Of a stretch of 64,000 bases of DNA, positions 7,252-15,869 are shown piece by piece; positions within the stretch are counted from its first letter, which is position 1, and each line of letters opens with the position of its first letter. The translations under genes were made by a program, and so were the position numbers. The DNA lies in NCBI RefSeq assembly GCF_900157305.1, contig NZ_LS974202.1:2728001-2792000 (forward strand). The letters run 5' to 3'. The notes beneath the pieces were generated by a model. That model had not been told where the DNA came from and did no database searches. It saw only the letters and a program-made list of their open reading frames with translations. The stretch is from Mesotoga infera (GTDB lineage Bacteria > Thermotogota > Thermotogae > Petrotogales > Kosmotogaceae).

Positions 7252-10200
7252 TCAAAATCTGAATCTGAAGAAAGGCGCCCCTTTGTGAAGCCCTACGACC
7301 AGGTACCTATCTTTCAATTCCTTGATGTAGAACTTCACGGCAATAGTCTCCAACGTTTCCGCAAACGTCTTCACCTGACTTCCAAAACTGATTTTCAGAA
7401 TTATCTCAGCGGCCATACAATGGAGATCGAGATAGAGAGGTGAGATCTTACTTATTGATTCATCCCACAGGGATATATCTCCGGCATAAGTTCCTATCTC
7501 AACGAAATTCCTGCCGCCACTTCCGTCTATCCCGAAAGAGAAGCGCTTCAATATACCGGGTTTGTCGGACAGGGAGCCCATCGGGAAGTACAGATCGTTA
7601 ATATGCATCACGAAATCAATGTCATCTGTGAAGGACAGTTCCATGCTCATTCCGAACTCTTCAAACTTTCCCGTGCTGCCTCCCAGCACGATGGAGTTGT
7701 TGAACTTCACATTTGCGACTCCCAGGGAGTACGCACTGTAATTGGTGTTGGAAGCCGTTTTTGTAGCTATGAAATACTCTCCTACCGTTAAAGAAGATAT
7801 TTCGAGCTGCTTCGATTCCCAGATCGCGAAACGTGCCCTGGTTTCGGCAGCACTGAAGTATTTGGCCGGGAACTTGTATTTAGAGTCAAAAGTCGAGAAA
7901 CCAGTCGTAAAGTCAAGGAAGGCGCTCTTCCATTTGATCTCTCCGATAGTGAGGTTGTTTAACTCGACTCTGATTCTATCGTATATTTTTTTCTGCCCAG
8001 ATAGATAAGGATATCTGAACTTCAGCGCAAAGGTGGCGAAGTCTTCCAGCGTTATGGAAGAGCCGAAATTCAGGTCCTTCAACCTTCTTTCGTTATCAAC
8101 GATATTGGGAGAAGCGTCGTAAGTCCAGTCAAGAGTGAACTCTAGTTTGGTCTTTGTCTTTAACGATAGAGTCAACCTCTCCTTGTTCACGAAGTCGTCG
8201 AAGAGATCGTTAGATTGCCAATATACCTTGTTCTCGGTACTGTGAGAAAAGATATCGGACTCGAAGCTCACCGAATAGGAGGTCTCCGAAGCTTTTGAAG
8301 TTACAGGCATGAAAATGGTATCCGATTTGTGACTGAGAGTGGTACCCCAAAGGTCGAATTTTCCTTCGCTCTTCAACTCTCCTTTTCCCAGCCAGTTCAT
8401 ATCCGTAGGGCTCGCGATGAGTTCTTCATAATCCAGCTCGAGCGAGTAATCGATCTTCAGAACCTCCGTACTTACTCCTGTTATGAGTTTGCCGGGATGA
8501 TCCAGTCGCCACTCGCTCTTGAGAAAATCGTACGTGAGAACGGGATTGTACTGGATTCCTAGGTAGTACCATTCAATAGGCTTCCACATAACTTCATTCT
8601 TCAATGTTATAGGTATCTGATTCTTCGTCAGCTTGAAGTCGCTTCCCGATTCGTACTCGAATGCTATCTCGTAGGCCGGCTCAAGAATGACGTTGAGAGA
8701 AACGGGTCCCCACTCTTTTTTTAGCAGTTCGAAATCCTTATAGACTCTGAGTTTCTTTCCTTCTATCTTGAAAGAGCCGTCGTATCTGGATTCGAAGTAA
8801 AACTTCAGTTCAACCGTAATAAAGTCTTTGTAGAGAAGGTCGAGGGGATCTATCCAGAAAACTTTATCTTTGTTCTTTTCGTGTTGAGAATCATAATCCA
8901 GGGCGTATCTGCCGTTTATTTTAAGCTTTTCATCGTCAGTCACGAAGGTCAGATAGTTCTTTCCAATCCCTTTATTATCTGCTGGCATAGTCATTTTCAA
9001 CTGTGTTGTCGATGCGTCGAAAGTGCCTTTCAGATCTCCTCCAATTTTTAGATTTCCCATCGTAAAAAGATAGGTGTTGACTTCCAGAATGAAATCCTCC
9101 ATTTTAGCCGGATCGAAAAGTTCGGTGAAAGTGGCTGCCGCGGAGGCCAGCGAGAAATTCAACGACTTAACTGAGAAATCCGCATCGAAGAGTTCCCCCT
9201 CGGTTTGGACTGCCGACGCCTTGGTTCTGAGGGAGTACAGGATCTTCTTATTTATATATCTTTGTCCGAAGAGACCGCTGATGTCGAATTCTCTGGTTTT
9301 GAACTTGAAAAAGCCCGTATCGAAGCCTTCTTCAGTTGGAATGGTCAGTTTCTGGAGGTTAACCATCCAAAGCGCCTTGTCATCGAGACGGGCGTAAGCG
9401 CCAAAAACATCGAGTTCTATATCCCACTCTTCGGGCGATAGAAACTGAACATATCCAAGAGTCAACTCAGTGGCGTTCATGGTTTGCTTGATCGCGAAGG
9501 GATCCATCTGGGTCACTTTCCTGGAGGTAATGGTTTCGCCGAGGTTCAGACCCGTGAAAGGCGTTTGCAATTCTTTTAGCGAAGGCCCTGTTATATATAA
9601 AGCTCCACCCTGAACACTTATCCATTCCAGTTTGGGCTTTATCAGCGCGTATCCGCCGTAACTGGTCTGCTTCTCCTGTCCGAACTGCCCGAAAAGTTCG
9701 AGATCTCCAAAGGGAGTATAAAGAGCGGCCTTAGCGGTGAAGGCATCTTCCGTCGAAAGCCAGTTCCTGTACCACGACCCCTGTAAAAGCAGCCAGTCCA
9801 GTTCAAGATATCTCAAGGTTATTCTGGTTTTGGCATCTACAATTCCGCTTAGATCAACATCGAATGGTCTTCTGTCGGGATTGTCCAGAGGAAAATAGTA
9901 GTAGGGAAGATAAAACACCGGCAGGTCGCCGATGTACATTATCATGTTCTGTACCGACATCCCCCTTCCAGGTGTGACGACCGCGTAAGAAACCCTGAAC
10001 TTGTAATGTGGGTGAGCTCTGTCGCACGTGGTTATGTAACCATCTGTGACGTTCATGGTAGGAGAGGCCTCTATGGTGGATTGAATGTAGCTTCCATAGA
10101 CATAAAAAGGCACTTTCGATCCATCACTGGAGGTATCTCCTCTCACCGCGGGTACTTCTATTTCTGTTCTAGTGTATATCTCCATACTTTCCAGCTTTTC

Positions 10201-11604
10201 ATTTGTTAGATCGAGTATAAGTCTTTCCGAGTTGATGGTCGTTTCACTACTGACCATGGTTACTTTACCCCAGAAAGATATTGATATTGGATTTCCGTTG
10301 GAGGTCAGGACGGAAGCGTTGGAAGCATCAATGGTGGCTGTAAGAGTTTCACTGGAGTAATCGACCCTCACGCCATCCTGGAGGAGTATCTCATTTCCCA
10401 TTTGCGATCCCAGAATGCTTCCGCCAACTATCCTCACGTTCGCTCCGATAAGAGTTCCCGGTACAATGATCGCCAGAAGTATCACAGAGATTCTCAATAG
10501 CCTCGTAAGCATTTCTGAGAGTCTGTAACTCGCTTTGGTATCTATGAGCGAGTACACAATAACTCCAACGATCGCGAAAACTATATTCGGAATCCAGGGT
10601 GCAAGTGTGGGGTTTATGAGGTTTTCCTTGCCCATTCCACTCAGCCAGGCACCCGAACCCTGGTAGATGACAACCAGTAAGAATGTGATTATTACCGACC
10701 AGGCTTTAGATTGAAGATTGAACATTAATGATACGGGCACACCAAGGAGAACTATTACGAGTGGGGCAACAGACATAGAGTACTTCTCTTGCAAAGCCAC
10801 TTCCAACGAGGATGTATCTATGCCGGTGTTCTTGAAAGCCTTTATGTCCTGTCTCAACTCGGCGCTCGTTTTCTCTTTTGGTGCTTTGAAGCTGGCCAGA
10901 TAACGTTCAATGTCTTGATCTATCTCGAACTCGGCGGTATTGAACTGCATCTCGGCCCCCAGGAAACCCGAAGAATCTACCTGGTAGATCCTGACATCTT
11001 TCAAGGTCCATTTTTTCGGAGAGATGACCGCAGAAGTGGCCGTTGTAAGAGTTACTTCAGATCTCGTTACTTCGTATATTGAAACTCCCTTCAACTCCTT
11101 GGTTTCAGGATCTATTCTTCGAACGTGTATCATCCGCCCCTGATTGTCCTGCATGAATACATTTTCTTTCAGTGTCACTTCGGGCTGTCGATAAACGAAC
11201 CTCGCCATAGCCTCAGTTGCCTTGGAGGAGGCGTTTGGAACAAGATAATCGTTGAGCAAATAGGCAACTCCGCTGAACACGACTCCGAGAATCAAAAAGG
11301 GTATTACGAGTTTCTTGAGGGATATACCATGAGTCTGAAGAGCTATGAGTTCGTTGTCCGAGCGCATTCTGGAAAGGACCCAGAATATTCCCAGAAGCAC
11401 ACCAACCGGAATGCCCATGACGATGAACTCTGGGAGATTGTAGTATATGAGGAGAAAGAGCTTGTCTATCCCTACCTTGTATCGGATTATCATATCGGAA
11501 AGGTAGTACAGAAGTTCAAGACTGACAAACACTATGAAACCACCCAGACCGATGAAGAAAGAACCGAGGGTCTGATAGCCTATATACTTTATGAGCGTAC
11601 CCAA
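7252..11604 (-). CDS. LptF/LptG-type permease fused to OstA/LptD-like outer-membrane domain
   Basis: One continuous frame of 1450 codons. Residues 1-356 are a YjgP/YjgQ (LptF/LptG) permease: about three membrane helices (10-35, 60-77, 98-118), a periplasmic domain (~120-270), then three more helices (276-295, 301-322, 335-354). Residues 366-390 are a seventh hydrophobic segment preceded by arginines and followed by LIGANV, resembling a signal peptide. Residues ~390-500 resemble an OstA/LptA repeat domain. Residues ~520-590 show the LptD core (GYITTCDRAHPHYKF, PVFYLPYYYFPLDNPDRRPF). The remaining ~850 residues are rich in beta-strand-like segments and end in FFRFRF, a C-terminal aromatic typical of outer-membrane barrels. 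It probably moves lipid or glycolipid to the outer envelope (toga). Start TTG 11604 has GGGAGGCGAG upstream. The second Lpt permease and ATPase are not in this window. Confidence 0.85.
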   Translation of the reverse strand: MGTLIKYIGYQTLGSFFIGLGGFIVFVSLELLYYLSDMIIRYKVGIDKLFLLIYYNLPEFIVMGIPVGVLLGIFWVLSRMRSDNELIALQTHGISLKKLVIPFLILGVVFSGVAYLLNDYLVPNASSKATEAMARFVYRQPEVTLKENVFMQDNQGRMIHVRRIDPETKELKGVSIYEVTRSEVTLTTATSAVISPKKWTLKDVRIYQVDSSGFLGAEMQFNTAEFEIDQDIERYLASFKAPKEKTSAELRQDIKAFKNTGIDTSSLEVALQEKYSMSVAPLVIVLLGVPVSLMFNLQSKAWSVIITFLLVVIYQGSGAWLSGMGKENLINPTLAPWIPNIVFAIVGVIVYSLIDTKASYRLSEMLTRLLRISVILLAIIVPGTLIGANVRIVGGSILGSQMGNEILLQDGVRVDYSSETLTATIDASNASVLTSNGNPISISFWGKVTMVSSETTINSERLILDLTNEKLESMEIYTRTEIEVPAVRGDTSSDGSKVPFYVYGSYIQSTIEASPTMNVTDGYITTCDRAHPHYKFRVSYAVVTPGRGMSVQNMIMYIGDLPVFYLPYYYFPLDNPDRRPFDVDLSGIVDAKTRITLRYLELDWLLLQGSWYRNWLSTEDAFTAKAALYTPFGDLELFGQFGQEKQTSYGGYALIKPKLEWISVQGGALYITGPSLKELQTPFTGLNLGETITSRKVTQMDPFAIKQTMNATELTLGYVQFLSPEEWDIELDVFGAYARLDDKALWMVNLQKLTIPTEEGFDTGFFKFKTREFDISGLFGQRYINKKILYSLRTKASAVQTEGELFDADFSVKSLNFSLASAAATFTELFDPAKMEDFILEVNTYLFTMGNLKIGGDLKGTFDASTTQLKMTMPADNKGIGKNYLTFVTDDEKLKINGRYALDYDSQHEKNKDKVFWIDPLDLLYKDFITVELKFYFESRYDGSFKIEGKKLRVYKDFELLKKEWGPVSLNVILEPAYEIAFEYESGSDFKLTKNQIPITLKNEVMWKPIEWYYLGIQYNPVLTYDFLKSEWRLDHPGKLITGVSTEVLKIDYSLELDYEELIASPTDMNWLGKGELKSEGKFDLWGTTLSHKSDTIFMPVTSKASETSYSVSFESDIFSHSTENKVYWQSNDLFDDFVNKERLTLSLKTKTKLEFTLDWTYDASPNIVDNERRLKDLNFGSSITLEDFATFALKFRYPYLSGQKKIYDRIRVELNNLTIGEIKWKSAFLDFTTGFSTFDSKYKFPAKYFSAAETRARFAIWESKQLEISSLTVGEYFIATKTASNTNYSAYSLGVANVKFNNSIVLGGSTGKFEEFGMSMELSFTDDIDFVMHINDLYFPMGSLSDKPGILKRFSFGIDGSGGRNFVEIGTYAGDISLWDESISKISPLYLDLHCMAAEIILKISFGSQVKTFAETLETIAVKFYIKELKDRYLVVGLHKGAPFFRFRF

Positions 11605-11621
11605 AAAACTCGCCTCCCTGT

Positions 11622-12311
11622 TCAGTAGGCTTTGAAATCAACGGGCTGAAAAATATCGTTTATACAGCGATAATGCTTTCCTATATCGATATAAACGGCC
11701 GCCTCCATGAGCTCGGTGCAAAGGTCAGCTATTTCCTCGAGATAGCAGAATACCCTCAAGAGATCTACGGCTCTGGACGTTATCGAAGGAGATTGTTCCA
11801 TGTTGCTTAATAGATCGCTGCGAACTCCTTCGAGAAGGCTATCGATGTTCGAATCGTTCCGGCAAAGTCTCTCGGCTTCTAAAAGCGAAGGATCGACTAG
11901 ATTATCGATGGAACCCTTAAGCATCAGGGAGACCCCGTCGAACATGGTTCGTAGCTTCTCGTAATAACCGATCGGCGGCTTCTTTATTAGAACCATCGCA
12001 AGTTCGCATATAGAGACGAATTTGTCCCCGATTCTCTCGAGCGTTTTTACTATACTCATGGTCATAGTCAAAAACCTCAGGTCCTTTCCCGTCGGTGTCA
12101 GGATTCCCGTAAGGCTTATTATTGTCTTTTGCAGTTCGATCTGATAATGATCGATGACGGAATCGGAATAGAGGACATCTCTTGCCTGATGTTCGTTGCG
12201 CTCAAGCATCGCCACGGAGCTTTTATTGCAAATATTCTGAATATAACGAGCCATCTTGAGTATATCCGAACGCAACAAGGCTATTCTTTCAAACCCAACC
12301 TTAGATATCAT
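11622..12311 (-). CDS. PhoU-domain protein
   Basis: A 229-residue all-helical protein resembling PhoU, with two related halves. Characteristic acidic metal-binding segments are visible as LERIGDKFVSICE in the first half and LEEIADLCTELMEAAVYID in the second. PhoU proteins restrain phosphate uptake and PhoR/PhoB signalling, but no pst genes occur here, so the role may differ (for example a PhoU-like partner of another transporter). The start overlaps the end of nadK by 11 bases, showing co-transcription in the long operon. The family call is good; the function is open. Confidence 0.78.
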   Translation of the reverse strand: MISKVGFERIALLRSDILKMARYIQNICNKSSVAMLERNEHQARDVLYSDSVIDHYQIELQKTIISLTGILTPTGKDLRFLTMTMSIVKTLERIGDKFVSICELAMVLIKKPPIGYYEKLRTMFDGVSLMLKGSIDNLVDPSLLEAERLCRNDSNIDSLLEGVRSDLLSNMEQSPSITSRAVDLLRVFCYLEEIADLCTELMEAAVYIDIGKHYRCINDIFQPVDFKAY

Positions 12312-13119
12312 CCTTCAACCTTCCACCGAAGGCCAGCTTCTTTTTCAACAACGCCACGAAATCCATATTTCCTTCGCGAAGCAGTCTGACCTTTTTTTTA
12401 GACATCTGGACTTCTACCGTGTCTCCCTTTGATAGTTTACCGCTGAAGATGCCGTCCACGTAAGTTTCCATTGGGAATCCCTTGTCCTGTGCAACTTCGA
12501 GTCTGATTCTCCTGGAGGAGGAAAGAACGAGAGAACCTACAAATGGGTTGTGAGGACAGATCGGTGTTATCTGGAAGCAATGAGCCTCCGGGTCTACCAG
12601 CGCGCCTCCAGCGGCCATCGAATACGCGGTCGAGCCGGTGTTGGTCGAGAATATTATCCCGTCTCCAACAACTGGATAACTGCTCTGTCCGTCAATCGAT
12701 ACAGTGAAAGTTACTGTCCTGCTGGGAGAAGAGCGTTCTATGACAAAATCATTCAACGAGTAATGAACCTCGTCTTTGAAATTCACTTTCATCAAAGCTC
12801 TCTCACTTGATTGTAGAGCATTCTGGAGAAAGAGTTCCAGAACTGCGTGAAGCATATTGATTTCGAAAGAAGCGAGAAATCCCACACTTCCGACCCTGAA
12901 GCTCATAATGGGAAGATCTCTGGTATAGGCCGTTGGAACTGCCTTAAGAACAGTACCGTCTCCACCGAAGGTAATAATAACGGTAGCATCCTCAACCTGA
13001 CAGGGACTGCCGTCCACACAATAATGAACCCCGAGGCCGTGAGACTCTATTTCTCGCGTCAAAAGATCCAGCGTAACGGACGTAATTTTGGTTCTATTGC
13101 AAAAAACAGCGGCCTTCAA
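12301..13119 (-). CDS. nadK: NAD kinase
   Basis: Phosphorylates NAD to NADP. The ATP-NAD kinase signature GGDGTVLKA is present, with the NDFVIER and NTGSTAYSMAAGG motifs that shape the active site and the later ITPICPHNPF segment. I place the start at TTG 13119, giving 272 residues, because GAGGTG lies 6 bases upstream; the same GAGGTG-N6-TTG pattern recurs in aspS and the SDR gene in this window. The yggT stop codon lies just before this start. Call is secure. Confidence 0.93.
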   Translation of the reverse strand: MKAAVFCNRTKITSVTLDLLTREIESHGLGVHYCVDGSPCQVEDATVIITFGGDGTVLKAVPTAYTRDLPIMSFRVGSVGFLASFEINMLHAVLELFLQNALQSSERALMKVNFKDEVHYSLNDFVIERSSPSRTVTFTVSIDGQSSYPVVGDGIIFSTNTGSTAYSMAAGGALVDPEAHCFQITPICPHNPFVGSLVLSSSRRIRLEVAQDKGFPMETYVDGIFSGKLSKGDTVEVQMSKKKVRLLREGNMDFVALLKKKLAFGGRLKDDI

Positions 13120-13124
13120 TTGAC

Positions 13125-13427
13125 TCACCTCAGATTTTGCGCCAGATCGAAAAGAGAAGAAACAAGAAAAAAATCTATGAATACTATTGCCAGCACCGTC
13201 ACCAATGGCGTGAAGTCTAGTGCGTCACCTTTCAGAAAAGGGCATAGCCTTTGCACCGGAGCCATAGTGAGTCTGGACATCTTGCCAAAAAAACTCTTTA
13301 CACCCGGGATCATGTACGGGTTGAAAAGCCCTAACAGGGTTGATACAATTATCGACAGCACCTCGAATTGCAGAAACAATCTGGCCACAACAGCGATTGA
13401 ATACAGCAAATTCGAAAGGATGAACAC
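13125..13427 (-). CDS. YggT family membrane protein
   Basis: About 100 residues with two hydrophobic regions: an N-terminal ~45-residue segment holding one or two helices, and VTVLAIVFIDFFLVSSLFDL near the C-terminus. Between them lies NPYMIPGVKSFFGKM, resembling the conserved NP....R segment of YggT proteins. The frame is open into ruvB, but GTG 13427 starts one base after the ruvB stop and yields the usual YggT length. The biochemical role of the family is poorly defined; it is often linked to division or membrane genes. Part of the asnS-ruvB-nadK operon. Confidence 0.72.
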   Translation of the reverse strand: MFILSNLLYSIAVVARLFLQFEVLSIIVSTLLGLFNPYMIPGVKSFFGKMSRLTMAPVQRLCPFLKGDALDFTPLVTVLAIVFIDFFLVSSLFDLAQNLR

Positions 13428-13428
13428 T

Positions 13429-14475
13429 TCAAACCTCGTCTTGATTTCCAGTATTGAAATTCCAGAGCAAACCGGAGCCGCCCTCTTCGGTTCTACCAAG
13501 ATGTCTGTAGGCCTTGTCGGTAACCATTCTACCTCTATTCGTTCTTACCAGGAAACCAGTCTGCAGCAGGAACGGTTCATAAACTTCGCTTATCGTTTCC
13601 GGTTCAATGCCGACCGATGCGGCAATCGCTTTCAGGCCTGCCGGTCCGCCATGGTAGTTCTCAATGAGTACGGTCAGTATCTTTTTGTCCATGGCGTCCA
13701 GTCCGTCTTCGTCGATAGACATCAACGTCATGGCCGATTGTACTGTGTCTATTGTTATCTCGTGGCCGCCTTCGATGGTCACAACGTCTCTCACCCTCCT
13801 GAGAAGGCGATTAGCAATTCTTGGAGTTCCCCTAGACCGGCGCGCAAGGAGCAGCGCAGCCTCTTCGGTTATCGACGTATCCAGGAGACCGGCAGAACGC
13901 TGGATTATCTGCTTGAGATCTGCTTCTGAATAGAACTCCATCTCCATGATCATGCCAAATCTGTTTCTCAAAGGCGCACCAATGAAACCCGATCTGGTGG
14001 TTGCACCCACGAGAGTGAAGGGGTTCAGATCCAGTCTTATCGAGCGGGCACTTGGACCCTTGCCTATCATTATATCCAGCTGATAGTCTTCCATCGCGGA
14101 ATATAGTATCTCTTCGACGCTGCGGTTCAACCTGTGGATCTCATCTATGAAGATTACATCGTTCCTTTCCAGACCAGTGAGGATAGCAGCCAGATCTCCC
14201 TGTTTTTCTATAACCGGTCCAGAAGTGACGTAAATGCTTGCTCCGAGCTCGTTAGCTATTATGTGGGCCATGGTGGTCTTTCCCAAACCCGGGGGCCCGG
14301 CGAGCAAAACATGATCCAGGGCCTCTCCTCTGACTTTGGCCGCTTCAATAGAGATGCCCAGCCTTTTTCTTATGTGAGGTTGACCGATATACTCGTTAAG
14401 AGTCTTCGGGCGCAGACTTTTGCCGGTACTGTCTTCCTGTACCTCACCGGGTGTTAAAAACCTCTCTTCCCCCAT
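13429..14475 (-). CDS. ruvB: Holliday junction branch migration helicase RuvB
   Basis: AAA+ motor of the RuvAB complex, driving branch migration of Holliday junctions. The 348-residue protein has the RuvB N-terminus [13 protein letters not shown], Walker [10 protein letters not shown], Walker B IDEIHR, sensor-1 GATTRSG, and the C-terminal winged helix ([30 protein letters not shown]). It starts at ATG 14475 behind AGGAGGT, 9 bases after asnS. RuvA and RuvC are not in this window. Call is secure. Confidence 0.97.
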   Translation of the reverse strand: MGEERFLTPGEVQEDSTGKSLRPKTLNEYIGQPHIRKRLGISIEAAKVRGEALDHVLLAGPPGLGKTTMAHIIANELGASIYVTSGPVIEKQGDLAAILTGLERNDVIFIDEIHRLNRSVEEILYSAMEDYQLDIMIGKGPSARSIRLDLNPFTLVGATTRSGFIGAPLRNRFGMIMEMEFYSEADLKQIIQRSAGLLDTSITEEAALLLARRSRGTPRIANRLLRRVRDVVTIEGGHEITIDTVQSAMTLMSIDEDGLDAMDKKILTVLIENYHGGPAGLKAIAASVGIEPETISEVYEPFLLQTGFLVRTNRGRMVTDKAYRHLGRTEEGGSGLLWNFNTGNQDEV

Positions 14476-14484
14476 GGAAACCTC

Positions 14485-15783
14485 CTAGGGATGAATCCTG
14501 TATAGAGTCCTTGCAAATGGTATAGCCTCTCTTATATGTTCTAGACCAGCTATCCAGGCTACAACACGCTCGATCCCCATGCCGAAACCGCTGTGTGGAA
14601 CCGTTCCATAGTCCCTAAGCTCCAGATACCAATCGTAAGACGAGACGTCCAGACCGTATTCCTTTATTCTGTCGATCAATAGCTCACGCTCGTATATCCT
14701 CTCGGAAGCGCCTATTATCTCCCCATAACCCTCCGGAGCCAGCATATCGTCGCAGAGAACGACTTCCGGTCTTTCGGGATCCGGTTGCATATAAAAGGCT
14801 TTCATCATTTTTGGATACTTCTCAACAACGACGGGCTTATCGAACTCACTCGCTACGGCCGTCTCTTCATCGGCACCGATGTCGTCTCCCCAGGTTATCG
14901 TGAAGCCCTTCTTTTGAAGTAGCTTGATAGCTTCGTCGTAAGTCATCCTCGGAAATGGAGTTTCTATCTTTTTGAGTTTGTCGATATCTCTTCCGATCGC
15001 CAGAATATCGTCGCCTGCCCTTTCAAGAGTCTTATGCACAATATAGGAGACCAGATCTTCCTGTAATTTTATGTTGTCTTCGTGTCTGTAGTAGGCCACT
15101 TCTGCCTCGTTCATCCAGAACTCTATGAGGTGACGCCGAGTTTTAGACTTTTCGGCTCTGAAAGTCGGGCCCAGGTTGTAAACCTTTCCAAGCGCCATCG
15201 CCGCTGCCTCGAGATAGAGCTGACCGGTCTGGGCCAGGTACGCTTTGCCGTAATCGAAATAATCTATCTCGAAAGTATTGCCGGCGCTTTCGCCGATCGA
15301 TCCGGTGAAGATCGGTGTATCCACTAGAATGAAATCGCGGTCATTGTAGAACTCCCTGACGGCCTTTATTATCTCGTGTCTGATTTTCAGTATATGTGTC
15401 TGTCTCTGGGTTCTGAGCCACAGATGCCTGTTGTCCATAAGAAAATCTATCGAGTGGTCCGGTTTGTTGATCGGGAAGTCTTTTTCGGGTATCTGTACCA
15501 CCTCTATATCTGTAACGAGGAGCTCCACCCCTCCTGGCGCCCTTTCTTCGACCTTAACGACACCATTCACGACGACGCTGGATTCCATTTTCAAATTATT
15601 GGCGTTCTGAAAAACGCTGTCGGAGACGGATGATCTCTCCACGATCGCCTGTACGAAACCGCTGCCGTCCCTCAAAAAGAGAAACTGGATCTTTCCACTG
15701 GATCTCTTTCTTCTCAACCAGCCCCGTATCGTGACTTCTTCTCCAGTATGACTTCTCAAGTCCGAAATATCTACGACTTTCAT
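14485..15783 (-). CDS. asnS: Asparaginyl-tRNA synthetase
   Basis: Class IIb aminoacyl-tRNA synthetase charging tRNA-Asn. An N-terminal OB-fold (VTIRGWLRRKRSSGKIQFL) is followed by the class II core with FRAEKSKTRRHLIEFWMNE and the C-terminal motif 3 GFGMGIERVVAWI. AsnRS is favoured over AspRS because the insertion pattern and IDRIKEYGLDVSSYDWYLE match AsnRS and a separate aspS occurs at 17719. ATG 15783 is chosen because GGAGGTG precedes it; 432 residues is the family length. It is the promoter-proximal gene of the ten-gene leftward run. Confidence 0.94.
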   Translation of the reverse strand: MKVVDISDLRSHTGEEVTIRGWLRRKRSSGKIQFLFLRDGSGFVQAIVERSSVSDSVFQNANNLKMESSVVVNGVVKVEERAPGGVELLVTDIEVVQIPEKDFPINKPDHSIDFLMDNRHLWLRTQRQTHILKIRHEIIKAVREFYNDRDFILVDTPIFTGSIGESAGNTFEIDYFDYGKAYLAQTGQLYLEAAAMALGKVYNLGPTFRAEKSKTRRHLIEFWMNEAEVAYYRHEDNIKLQEDLVSYIVHKTLERAGDDILAIGRDIDKLKKIETPFPRMTYDEAIKLLQKKGFTITWGDDIGADEETAVASEFDKPVVVEKYPKMMKAFYMQPDPERPEVVLCDDMLAPEGYGEIIGASERIYERELLIDRIKEYGLDVSSYDWYLELRDYGTVPHSGFGMGIERVVAWIAGLEHIREAIPFARTLYRIHP

Positions 15784-15821
15784 GGAACACCTCCAGAGGG
15801 AACTTTTCAGCTTCAATTATA

Positions 15822-15855
15822 ACAAAAAACCCGGGTCAAGCCCCGGGTTTTTTGT
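15822..15855. terminator. Bidirectional intrinsic terminator / hairpin
   Basis: A perfect 14-base inverted repeat (ACAAAAAACCCGGG / CCCGGGTTTTTTGT) with a 6-base loop lies 15 bases past the end of the Omp-alpha-like gene and just upstream of asnS. On the minus strand it is a GC stem ending in six T and should end the Omp-alpha transcript. Its symmetry gives the same layout on the plus strand. Confidence 0.88.
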
Positions 15856-15869
15856 CAGCAACTATGACA

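Noticed and set aside
7252-11604. A frameshift or assembly join of two separate genes (lptF and lptD)
   Set aside because: The frame is continuous for 1450 codons with no stop, and the junction holds a sensible export segment in place of random sequence. A base error cannot be fully excluded without reads.
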